Under the pieces are notes generated by a model. It made no database searches and was not told where the DNA came from. It was given only the letters and a program-made list of their open reading frames with translations. From the NCBI GenBank assembly GCA_029262635.1, contig JAJCZA010000005.1, positions 62,001 through 126,000 of the forward strand: DNA of 64,000 nucleotides. The letters are read 5' to 3'. Of the stretch, positions 29,443 to 37,626 are shown piece after piece. A program made the position numbers and the translations under genes. This DNA is from Vampirovibrionales bacterium (GTDB lineage Bacteria; Cyanobacteriota; Vampirovibrionia; Vampirovibrionales; Vampirovibrionaceae). How positions within the stretch are numbered: position 1 is the stretch's first letter; each line of letters starts with the position of its first letter.

Positions 29443-31040
29443 TATTCAATCACCTCCACCTGAATAGAAGCGCCTTCACCCAAAGGTTTTCCGCCTTCTT
29501 TGACAATAATATCTATCTGCCAAAGCCCCGGCATCGTCAACTGGGTTTTGACGTGAAACAGACCATTGCCCTTGGATTGAACCGATGGTTTGGGCACCAT
29601 CATCTTGGGCATGGCAGGCATAAAGGTTTTGGCCTCCACAGACATATTTTTAGGTAAGTCCCCATGCATCGGGCTGAGTTGAATCTCAATGGTATTGTCT
29701 CCCGTCTTGGCAGGCGGATTTTGAAGTGTGGCGACCATCAGCGCATGAGAAAGATTTTGCTTGACCTGATAATTGTTTTCCGGTGACATCCGGTTGGATG
29801 AGACGGCTTCCGGTAATTTTTTCAGTCCTTCCGGCCCATACTCCGCTGCTACAATAGTGCTTCCATAGGTCAAGCTTTGGTGGCCTTGTGTCACCACCAC
29901 ATCACCGGTCTTTAAGCCATGGGTGATTTCCGTGCGGGTTCCGTTGGAACCGCCGGTCACCACATATTGAAAACGAGCCTTCCCGTCCTGAGCCACCCAG
30001 ACGCCCTGTTGTTGATCCTTATATATCAACGCCTGATTGGAAACCGTCAGGGCATCTTTCTTTTCGCTGATTTCAATGGCCATCGTAATAAAATCACCGG
30101 GCACAAAGCGCTGATCTGAATTGGGGACAACCGCTTCCACCACGGCGGTTCGGGTGGATAGATCCTTTTCCGGGAAGACAGAAGTCACTTTGGCTTCAAC
30201 CGGCTGGCCGGTCTGATGCCGTCCTTGCCAAATCCAAACCGGGGCATTGACGTTGATTTTTTCCGCATCAGATTCGGCCACATTCACCTGAATCCGAATG
30301 GGATCAATCTGAGCAATCCGCATCAATTCCATACCGGGTTTGACAAAAACCCCTTCATCCAGCTTGCGATCCGTCACCACGCCGCTAACCGGTGCAACCA
30401 CCGTCGTATAATCCAGCACGATACGCTGGGTCCGTTCCATGGCCGCCGCTGAATCATAACCGGACAAGGCTTGTTCATATTGAGACTGGGCGCTTTCATA
30501 CTGGGATTTTTCGCGGTCATACTCTTCCTGGGTAATCACTTCATCCTGAACCAGCGCCTCGGCCCGCTTAATCTCGCTTTCCCAATACGTCAGATTGGCC
30601 TTGGCGGCTTGTATCGCGTCATGGGACTTTTTCCGGTTTGAACGGGCACTGTGATAACGGGCGGAATACTCATCCGTATCCAGTTTGGCCAGCACCTGCC
30701 CACGCTTGACCCGATCCCCGGAATAGACCGGGGCGGATCTGACCCAGCCGTCAATCCGGGGATAGACCGGCACATCGTTATAGGCATCAGCCGTTCCGGT
30801 ATACGTTACCATGGCCGAAAAAGGCTGTAACTGAACCGTTTCCATCTCAACGGGCATCGCCCCCTGGGGCACCTGAACCTCCATATCCATTGACATGGAT
30901 TCCAGAATCCCCATCTGGTTCGGATTTCTGAATGTTTCCGCAACCCAGGTTACCGCGAAATAAAGCACCGCCAGCCCAACAATAGCCAGGACGGGCTTGA
31001 TGATATTGATTTTTCGTTTGTTCATTTTTGGCTCACTCAT
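29442..31040 (-). CDS. RND periplasmic adaptor with C-terminal YtkA-like domain
   Basis: About 532 residues. One N-terminal membrane helix (about residues 12-32), a biotinyl-lipoyl half (YSGDRVKRGQVLAKLDTDEY), a long helical hairpin, the second lipoyl half and a beta-barrel form the usual adaptor. After residue ~430 there is an extra beta-sandwich. Its Met/Pro-rich segment FMPAMPKMMVPKPS and TMPGLWQIDI are typical of YtkA-like domains found with copper proteins. The Met pairs could bind Cu(I) (inference). The ATG at 31040 has AGAGG upstream; a GTG at 31046 is possible. It overlaps the permease start by one base. Confidence 0.92.
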   Translation of the reverse strand: MSEPKMNKRKINIIKPVLAIVGLAVLYFAVTWVAETFRNPNQMGILESMSMDMEVQVPQGAMPVEMETVQLQPFSAMVTYTGTADAYNDVPVYPRIDGWVRSAPVYSGDRVKRGQVLAKLDTDEYSARYHSARSNRKKSHDAIQAAKANLTYWESEIKRAEALVQDEVITQEEYDREKSQYESAQSQYEQALSGYDSAAAMERTQRIVLDYTTVVAPVSGVVTDRKLDEGVFVKPGMELMRIAQIDPIRIQVNVAESDAEKINVNAPVWIWQGRHQTGQPVEAKVTSVFPEKDLSTRTAVVEAVVPNSDQRFVPGDFITMAIEISEKKDALTVSNQALIYKDQQQGVWVAQDGKARFQYVVTGGSNGTRTEITHGLKTGDVVVTQGHQSLTYGSTIVAAEYGPEGLKKLPEAVSSNRMSPENNYQVKQNLSHALMVATLQNPPAKTGDNTIEIQLSPMHGDLPKNMSVEAKTFMPAMPKMMVPKPSVQSKGNGLFHVKTQLTMPGLWQIDIIVKEGGKPLGEGASIQVEVIE

Positions 31041-31096
31041 TGGCACTTTCCTCTGCCGTTCCTTCCGGGACGATCACCCCGAAAACACAAAAAAAC

Positions 31097-31127
31097 ATTA
31101 TCTCCCTTCCACTTGATGGAAGGTCAA
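31097..31127 (-). promoter_or_regulatory. CueR-like promoter/operator
   Basis: On the minus strand -35 TTGACC (31122-31127) and -10 GATAAT (31097-31102) are 19 bp apart. The spacer region holds a perfect 7-bp inverted repeat CCTTCCA-(5)-TGGAAGG (31105-31123), closely resembling the CCTTCC/GGAAGG boxes of CueR-controlled copper promoters. It lies 57 bp before the adaptor start codon and would drive the pump genes. Confidence 0.85.
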
Positions 31128-31136
31128 CATGTTTTT

Positions 31137-31577
31137 TTAAATGAGCAAGCGAACAGTTTTGATATAATGAGACGCTTTGTCAGGATAATAAAGCTGTCGG
31201 AGCCAAATGGGCTTTTGGATAGTCCTTCGATCCAATTCCTGAACCGGGGTAACAGTCAGTGAACCCGCCCACACCAGCTTCTGGACAGGAGGAAGTTCTT
31301 CGGCAGGCTGGATAAGGGGTTGTGCCGTACTGCTTATTTCACAGTTGCAGTCATCCACGTTAGAAATTTGAACAACCGACACGCCCTGCTTTTTAGTTTT
31401 TTGATGATGCGGACACGGCGGCTTTTGCTGTTCCTGCTGTTGTTCAGGACAACACGGATGCTGTTGGGCATGCATCCCCAAACATGCGCAGGCATGAACC
31501 ATGACACCACCCTGAAACGTGATGAGTAAGGCCAAAAAGCCAGATATAAAAATTCTATAAAAATGGTTCATATTCAT
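31137..31577 (-). CDS. Exported His/Cys-rich protein, probable metal binder
   Basis: 146 residues. A signal peptide (residues ~1-28, FLALLITFQGGVMVHA) is followed by a dense cluster of Cys and His: CACLGMHAQQHPCCPEQ, then CPHHQ, and DDCNCE near residue 78. Such clusters suggest periplasmic metal buffering. The C-terminal half is ordinary and has no recognisable domain. Its stop is 10 bp before the -35 of the CueR-like promoter, so it is a separate upstream gene of the same metal cluster. I do not recognise the family. Confidence 0.65.
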   Translation of the reverse strand: MNMNHFYRIFISGFLALLITFQGGVMVHACACLGMHAQQHPCCPEQQQEQQKPPCPHHQKTKKQGVSVVQISNVDDCNCEISSTAQPLIQPAEELPPVQKLVWAGSLTVTPVQELDRRTIQKPIWLRQLYYPDKASHYIKTVRLLI

Positions 31578-31679
31578 AATGAATCATAACAAAAAGTAAG
31601 GTCTGAAACAATCAAAATCTCGGTAGAAATAAGTCCCTTCAAGGCCATACCCAGTTCAATCGAATGCTTTAACTGATAG

Positions 31680-32237
31680 GGTTCCTCCATCCAATTCTGC
31701 CGCAATGGTTTGAGTCAGAATACGAAGGGCTTTGGGGACGGGATGTTCACGCAACTGCTCAAGCCGGTGATGGCGAAAGTCCATCCGGTGACCATTGAAG
31801 AGGTCAAGCACAGTACCCAAAAGGAAAAGCGGATTATCAACACCTTGGAACCCATCCTGAACCAACACCGGCTCATTGTCGCGCATAGCCCGATTCCGTA
31901 TCCGTATGGCTCGTACCTCGCCCACGGCTCCGTTATGGATCGGCGGCTCATTGAGCAGGATTACCAGTCCACCCAGGAAATGCCGTCAGCACAGTCTCTC
32001 CGATACCAGTTGTTCTACCAGATGACCCGGATTACCAAGGAGCGTGGTGCCTTGGCCGAGTATGACCGACTGGATGTCCTGGCGATGGCCGTGGCTTACT
32101 GGGTCGAGCAGATGGCCCGCGATGTGGATATGGCCATTGCCGATGAGAAAGAACGCCGCCTCAAGGATGCCCTGGAGAATTTCATGGGGCATGTTTTAGG
32201 ACACCAGCCGAAACACGATACCTGGATGGATGTCTAA
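31680..32237 (+). pseudogene. Fragment of a T7-like phage terminase large subunit (C-terminal end)
   Basis: The open frame (stop at 31677) encodes ~185 residues that match only the nuclease-domain end of podovirus TerL proteins. FGDGMFTQLLKPVM and HSTQKEKRIINTLEP are followed by RYQLFYQMTRITKERGAL, then YDRLDVLAMAVAYWVEQMA with the expected acidic residues. The ATPase half is absent and no RBS or good start exists (only a TTG at 31710), so this is a remnant. It documents a phage at this boundary. Confidence 0.85.
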
Positions 32238-32533
32238 AATGGATCGTTCCCAGCGGCGATTTGAACGGCATTGCTGACTTGTTTTTCCAGTTCCGGCTTA
32301 CCCTTCACGAGTTCTCCCAGTTCGTACATGTATATCCCAAACTCCTCATACGTGATAAGACCCAGTTCCATAAAGTCAAGAAGCTCCGTACAAACCGTCC
32401 AAAGCAGATGGTAGCAGGTGTCCCCGTCAAAACGATGGCGGATATGGGCGATCCGGCCCTCCAGAACGTCCTGGAAGTTCCTGATCTTGCTATCAATGAA
32501 GTCTTTGATCCGCTGCTTGGGAATGTTGGGCAT
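32234..32533 (-). CDS. Hypothetical protein, possibly phage-derived
   Basis: 99 residues, mostly helical and acidic, not recognised. Its end overlaps the terminase fragment by four bases on the opposite strand. Motifs such as CYHLLWTVCTELLDFMELGL and EEFGIYMYELGEL suggest a small globular helical protein. No clear Shine-Dalgarno is seen before the ATG at 32533. Because it lies between a phage remnant and the tRNA attachment region, a mobile-element origin is likely. Confidence 0.45.
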   Translation of the reverse strand: MPNIPKQRIKDFIDSKIRNFQDVLEGRIAHIRHRFDGDTCYHLLWTVCTELLDFMELGLITYEEFGIYMYELGELVKGKPELEKQVSNAVQIAAGNDPF

Positions 32534-32599
32534 CTGTTTTTTTCAACCTGTCCTTTCAGAACCCATTATACGCACATGAAAGTGAGTAGTTCCTAAAAA

Positions 32600-32636
32600 C
32601 CTGAAAAGCCCCTTTGAAAGGAGCTTTTCGGGTTTT
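32600..32636 (-). terminator. Terminator downstream of tRNA-Ile
   Basis: The hairpin AAAAGC-TCCTTT/AAAGGG-GCTTTT on the minus strand (with one mismatch) is followed by GGTTTTTAGG. It lies 60 bp after the tRNA and probably ends its transcript. Confidence 0.7.
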
Positions 32637-32695
32637 CTGGAGTCTCAAAGTGAGTAATTTTTCTTTCGATTTTTTCACTTCACTTTGTATAGAAA

Positions 32696-32772
<77 letters not shown>

Positions 32773-32821
32773 GTGCTGTTTCGACTCCATTGTAAGTGAG
32801 TAGAAAGTGAGTAGTCCACTC

Positions 32822-32850
32822 TTGAACCTGCAAAAACCGGGGTGTATAAT
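32822..32850 (+). promoter_or_regulatory. Strong sigma-70-type promoter facing the tRNA half-copy
   Basis: TTGAAC (32822-32827), a 17-bp spacer and a consensus TATAAT (32845-32850) lie on the plus strand. No gene start follows. A transcript would run through the antisense strand of the truncated tRNA-Ile at 32936-32975. A GAGATCGA direct repeat (32851, 32870) lies just after the -10. Confidence 0.6.
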
Positions 32851-32935
32851 GAGATCGAGCCGATGGCTTGAGATCGAAGTGGCGTCTTTCATTTAGGCTC
32901 TTTCTCCTTTCCGGGTTTTTACTAATAACATCATG

Positions 32936-32975
<40 letters not shown>

Positions 32976-33056
32976 ATAATATTTTTATTCGATAGCATAA
33001 GATAGCAATCTCGGTGGGGATTGTCAATGGTTTTGCAGGGATTATTACCAAGGTGC

Positions 33057-35282
33057 TTAAAGGGCTTTAACCCGTTCTTGCGCATACTTTACAAAGTCAT
33101 CCTGAGTTCCGACAGATAAGTCCAGATACTTTTGGAATGTGACTTTGGCACGCTGTTTGTTCTGCTGTTCATCCAATACGACAGCAAGACCAAAATAGGC
33201 ATCTTTAAAGTCTGGATCGTATTTTAAAGCCCTATCATAACTAGAAACAGAGGCGGTCAACTTTTTCTGTTCCTTGTAGATCAAGGCACGATAGTAATAA
33301 GCCATCGCGTTTTCAGGATCTTTTTTCAGGGCCTTGTCAATGAGATTAAGCCCTTGAGCGTAGAGTTGCTGGTTGTAAGCATCCACTACTTTATTTAGAA
33401 TTTGAGTCGCTTCAGCTTGGTCAATCGCTTTTACAGCATCATTCGCTTGTTGCTTAATATCAGGCTCCGTGGATTCCAGCCGGATTGCTTTATGATAGGA
33501 CAGAAGGGCTTTCGGCAAGTTGCTATCCTGATGGTGAGCTGTTGCCAGATAATAATGATAATTACCATTATTCGGAGCCAGTCTGATAGCCTCGTTATAC
33601 TGTTCAATCGATTCAGAAAACCGGCCGAGCCCTTGCAAAGCGACACCATAAGAAACTCGAAGTTCGGCGGTCTGGTTGACAGGGACTTCAAGAGCTTTTT
33701 GGTAATAGTAAATCGCTTCTTCATTTTTGCCTTCTTTCTGAAGCTCTACAGCCTTAAGAAAAACGGCATGGCCCGCCTCTTCTTCAGCACCTTCGGCAAG
33801 CAAGGCGATTTTCTGATTATCAGGCGCCAGTTCAGCCGCTTTTTTAAATTCAGCCAATGCGCCTTCCGTATCACCTATAGCTTGAAGCGATGCGCCCAGA
33901 TTCGCATGAGTAGCGGCTATAGTTGGTTTTATCCGAATAGATTGTCGGTAATAATGTGTCGCGGCCTGATAATCCTTCACCGAATGAAACTCTTCTCCAA
34001 CCTTGGACTGCACCATCGCATTATTCGGATATCGATCCGCATACTCTCTCAGGCTTTTGGCAATGGCAATCGAAGTGGGTTGTCGTTTAATCAGTTGCAG
34101 CAAATCCCCATGAGCTTCCTCATAGGCAGGATCAATGGCCAATAAGCGATTGTATTGTTCAATGGCCTGTGGAATCTGTCCTCCCTCTTTGTACAGCACC
34201 GCTTTATAATAGGTGGCCAGCTTATTACCAGGCTCTATCTGCAAGACACTATCGTAGGCCTTATGAGCCATGGGGAAGTCCCGCATTTCCTGATATAAGG
34301 TTCCCATGTTCAAACGAATCAGTTTTTTAACACCCAGCGTGATACTAGGGTCCTGACCCGCTAATCGCTCGGCATTATCATAAGCTTTTAAAGCATCACC
34401 AAACATTTTTTTCTTCTGAAAAACACTGGCCAGATTCGCATGCCCGAGCACACTACGAGGGTTAAATTTAATTTCCCGACGCCAGATGTCTTCCAGTTGA
34501 CGAATGGCATCCATGTTGTTAGGGTTGGCTTCCAGCGCCCGGTTGAGGCTAGCAACCGCATTATCCACTTCACCCGCTTTGTTCTGGGCAATGGCTAGCC
34601 GAACCAAAAGCGGATCGTCTGACTGATCCCCCAGCAAGTTGACCGCTTCCTGATAATACTTTTTTGATTTTTCCGGACGATTTAAAACATTAAATAAGTC
34701 GCCCAGGGCTTTTCTAGCTTCTGTGTCCTTTGGATCCAACTCAACCACTTTAGCAAACTCAACAATCGCTTCCTGGAACTTCCCCTGAAGACGGAGCTTC
34801 TGTGCCATGGCCCTATGCGTTTTTTTGACACCAGAAGCAATGCCGAGGTTTTCATACCCAATTTGTATATTGGTTCGGGCAATTTTTTGGGTTTCTTTCT
34901 GGTTAGACGAATAGTCCAGCCCCTCTGGCCAAGCGTACTCCATGAAAAAATGCGCTTCTCGAAAGTCAGAAAGCGCGTTTTCTTTTTGAACTAATGAGGT
35001 TAATACATAATTACCCCGCTTCATGTAGATAGTGGCCAGATTATTGTAGGCAATAGCGACACTAGACCCTTGTGCCAATGGAACAGCTCGTTTATACATT
35101 TCAATGGCTTTGGTCAGCTCGCCTTTTTTATAGTAAGCGTTACCCTGATCATAATAATAGCCATAATCCGGCATCTGAGCTCTGCTTGCTGGCAGAATAC
35201 CCATAAGCAGTATCAAAATCGAAGCGAAGGCAATTAATAACCGTTTCTGAGTCAATGTACTTTCAAAAAGTGGGTATAACAT
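33057..35282 (-). CDS. Exported TPR-repeat protein
   Basis: About 741 residues. A signal sequence (LLIAFASILILLMGILPASRA, only its parts quoted: LLIAFASIL, LLMGILPASRAQ) precedes roughly 14-16 tetratricopeptide repeats running to the C-terminus, for example DYGYYYDQGNAYYKKGELTK and AHANLGASLQAIGDTEGAL. TPR arrays scaffold protein complexes, here probably in the periplasm. The ATG at 35282 places the signal peptide normally; one at 35327 would add 15 residues, and neither has a good RBS. Beyond a scaffold role no function is evident. It is the first gene outside the island boundary. Confidence 0.85.
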   Translation of the reverse strand: MLYPLFESTLTQKRLLIAFASILILLMGILPASRAQMPDYGYYYDQGNAYYKKGELTKAIEMYKRAVPLAQGSSVAIAYNNLATIYMKRGNYVLTSLVQKENALSDFREAHFFMEYAWPEGLDYSSNQKETQKIARTNIQIGYENLGIASGVKKTHRAMAQKLRLQGKFQEAIVEFAKVVELDPKDTEARKALGDLFNVLNRPEKSKKYYQEAVNLLGDQSDDPLLVRLAIAQNKAGEVDNAVASLNRALEANPNNMDAIRQLEDIWRREIKFNPRSVLGHANLASVFQKKKMFGDALKAYDNAERLAGQDPSITLGVKKLIRLNMGTLYQEMRDFPMAHKAYDSVLQIEPGNKLATYYKAVLYKEGGQIPQAIEQYNRLLAIDPAYEEAHGDLLQLIKRQPTSIAIAKSLREYADRYPNNAMVQSKVGEEFHSVKDYQAATHYYRQSIRIKPTIAATHANLGASLQAIGDTEGALAEFKKAAELAPDNQKIALLAEGAEEEAGHAVFLKAVELQKEGKNEEAIYYYQKALEVPVNQTAELRVSYGVALQGLGRFSESIEQYNEAIRLAPNNGNYHYYLATAHHQDSNLPKALLSYHKAIRLESTEPDIKQQANDAVKAIDQAEATQILNKVVDAYNQQLYAQGLNLIDKALKKDPENAMAYYYRALIYKEQKKLTASVSSYDRALKYDPDFKDAYFGLAVVLDEQQNKQRAKVTFQKYLDLSVGTQDDFVKYAQERVKAL

Positions 35283-35492
35283 GAGTGCTATCCAATATCC
35301 AAATTTTATTGATACAACAACAGCCATTTTTAAAAAACGACTGGCCTTTGGGTGAAAAGTGTTCCAGATCTTATTATAACGAAAAACGGGCTTTTCAGTG
35401 AGTCTAGGTCTTCTTTTTTCTTTTCACCCTTGTTATATTTATATTGACGTTCTTTTTTAAAAAAAGTTCGTTTTAAGACCATCTTTTTAATA

Positions 35493-35927
35493 TCAAAATG
35501 GCAGATTAGACTCGACATAGCCCAACTTCCAGCCCCCTCGCTCTTGAAAAAGCAGAACATCCGTTGCCCGACTTCGTCCATCATCATACTGGCAACGAAT
35601 TTCAACCACAGCACGCCTCCCATCAGACTCTTTGACTGTATAATAACCAAATCGAAAAAATTCATTGGCATTACTATTAAAGAAAAAGCGTTTCCAAAAC
35701 GTCTTCATCAGGCTGGCATCATTATTTTCAAACAAAAGCTTAACCTCGGCAGGACCCAGTTTTGCAAATTCAGCCGCATTGCGATGCCGACTATAAATAT
35801 CATCAATCGTCCATTTTAAAAAGGCACTTTGGGTACTCTTTGAAAAGAGCCCCCAGCAAACATGGCATTGATTATGCATCAATGACTGGAAAAAGTATTT
35901 AGTCGTTTCATCGGCAGAAAGTTTCAT
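35493..35927 (-). CDS. Conserved-looking small cytoplasmic protein, function unknown
   Basis: 144 residues with a helical first half (SADETTKYFFQSLMHNQCHVCWGLFS) and a beta-rich second half (YYTVKESDGRRAVVEIRCQY, VLLFQERGGWKLGYVE). This order resembles NTF2-like small ligand-binding folds (weak inference). Residues HNQCHVCW might bind a metal. It lies 35 bp after the PilX-like gene on the same strand, so it may belong to the pilus-associated group. Confidence 0.6.
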   Translation of the reverse strand: MKLSADETTKYFFQSLMHNQCHVCWGLFSKSTQSAFLKWTIDDIYSRHRNAAEFAKLGPAEVKLLFENNDASLMKTFWKRFFFNSNANEFFRFGYYTVKESDGRRAVVEIRCQYDDGRSRATDVLLFQERGGWKLGYVESNLPF

Positions 35928-35961
35928 GATGATACTTATGCTTAAGGAGAGGTTTTTTCAC

Positions 35962-37248
35962 TTAAGGTGATGTTCTGAAATTAATGGTAAAGTCACCGCC
36001 TAAGTCCGTTAAACGGTTTCCGCGCCAGTCAGCCACTTCTTCGCCCAAAGTTACAGTGTAACTGACTCCTGTTCCCATAACCGTTCCCGCACTAAGTGGT
36101 GGAAGTAAAATAAACTGACTCTCACTAGGAAAACTGGGATAGAGTGTGGATGATGTAAAGTAGATTCCCGAGTCATTATCAAAAACATTCACCACACAGT
36201 TGGCCGGATTGCCCGTACAATCGGCGGCGATTGTTTCATTATTCGCCGTATCCGGTCGGGCATACAGGGTTCGATAGTCCACCCCGCCATTAAAATAGAC
36301 CTTCAAAACGGAGCGGGCATCAATGGGTGGCGCCACATTGATATTAGTGCCTCCAATAGGCATACTTTTATTATTATCAGGAATACCTTGAGCCATGGTA
36401 TAAAAAGCCAACCAAGCCGGAAACACTTCCAACTCATTCGGAGGCTCAGACGCAATAGTGGCTGACCAAGTCTCTTCGAAATCAACCCGATTATTCATAC
36501 CTCGCCCTGGAACAAAGACTGTATCAGTGCTAGCTGGGCCAAGTGTAATGTTCGCGTCATTTTTAAAAATTTTGTAATCGCTGATTAAATCTTTGGGGTT
36601 CAGGGTTCGGCTCAAATCCGCTTCAGCCAGAATCGTTAGCTCCTCTAATTCATAGGTCGTCCCCGGATCTGCTGCATCCTGACGACAAGAGGGTGTCGGG
36701 TTATCGCCCACCATAGCAATCCGAAGGAGTCCAACGCCAACTTTCCCATTATCCCCAAGGCAAACCGACCCTTTGCTTAAAATATAATAATGCTGAAGCA
36801 CACCAATATTAAGGGTGAGTCGACTATTATCCACATTTCCATTCATCTGGCGGATCGGATCGCCTCCGATAATAAAGTATCGATAGAAACCCACCAACTC
36901 ATCATCATCAGTTGAACTGGCATCTCGAAACACTCTACCCGAAAGTCCATAAAGAGGCGTGTTGTGCGGCCCGCCTCCGGCACCCGCATATTCTAAGAAA
37001 TTAAGGTAATTGGTACGAGGAACAAAGCGCGTCGCCAAAGCCTCTTGAATGCCTGCCTGGGCGACATAGTACAGTTGCATGGATTGACGGCTGGAAACAA
37101 TCCGCTTAGCATTATAAAACGCCGATTGATTCAGAGCCAATGCCATGGTGGCCATGGCCACCAGAGTAATCACCGCCACGGCGACGAGTGCTCCTTGTCC
37201 GACAAACGATTTTCTAACAGTCGTTATGTCTGAATTATTCCCATTCAT
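35962..37248 (-). CDS. PilX-like pilus assembly protein with C-terminal Ig-like domain
   Basis: 428 residues. The N-terminus has a single hydrophobic helix (VGQGALVAVAVITLVAMATM) followed by YYVAQAGIQEAL, the layout of PilX N-terminal regions in type IV pilus minor-pilin operons. The C-terminal ~110 residues resemble a bacterial Ig-like (Big_5) domain: DARSVLKVYFNGGVD near its start and YTVTLGEEVADWRGNRLTD close to the end. It is divergent from the pilin-VWA gene at 37627. A surface or pilus-tip role is inferred. Confidence 0.75.
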   Translation of the reverse strand: MNGNNSDITTVRKSFVGQGALVAVAVITLVAMATMALALNQSAFYNAKRIVSSRQSMQLYYVAQAGIQEALATRFVPRTNYLNFLEYAGAGGGPHNTPLYGLSGRVFRDASSTDDDELVGFYRYFIIGGDPIRQMNGNVDNSRLTLNIGVLQHYYILSKGSVCLGDNGKVGVGLLRIAMVGDNPTPSCRQDAADPGTTYELEELTILAEADLSRTLNPKDLISDYKIFKNDANITLGPASTDTVFVPGRGMNNRVDFEETWSATIASEPPNELEVFPAWLAFYTMAQGIPDNNKSMPIGGTNINVAPPIDARSVLKVYFNGGVDYRTLYARPDTANNETIAADCTGNPANCVVNVFDNDSGIYFTSSTLYPSFPSESQFILLPPLSAGTVMGTGVSYTVTLGEEVADWRGNRLTDLGGDFTINFRTSP

Positions 37249-37626
37249 AGTTTCTTAAAATCCTTTCAAAAAGGCTCTTTCATGCTCTACCTTCGCTCTT
37301 TAGCAATAATTTAAACGACTCTACGGGCATTTTAATTGATTATATAATAAGTTCTAACAACTTCTAACCTTTAGATATAGTAAAGTCTCGACGAGAAACG
37401 GGAAATATTAAACCTTAATTCGGAATTTAGGGCTTAAGTCTTTATTCTGTTAAATAAAAGTTAAAATAGAAATGGGGCTGTCATTACGATTCCGCATCCC
37501 ATTCTAAGGTATATTACACAATGTTACACTTCGAAATATTTATTCAAGTGATACTTTAAATTGCCGATAACTTTAATCAGGTTAATGTCTTCAAATAAGA
37601 GCAAAGGTTTGAATGGAGTAGTGTCT
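37249..37626. other. Divergent intergenic region (378 bp)
   Basis: AT-rich space between the PilX-like gene and the pilin-VWA gene. It should hold both promoters; TTGATTATATAATA (around 37337) contains -10-like TATAAT on the plus strand, but no full promoter can be assigned. I see no ORF, terminator or repeat worth naming. Confidence 0.5.

Noticed and set aside
33402-34145. 247-residue plus-strand ORF inside the TPR gene
   Set aside because: Antisense to TPR repeats, whose codon pattern keeps the opposite frame open; composition is unlike a protein.
35330-35671. 113-residue minus-strand ORF overlapping the 144-residue gene
   Set aside because: Overlaps a more plausible frame, has a poly-Lys/Phe composition and no RBS.
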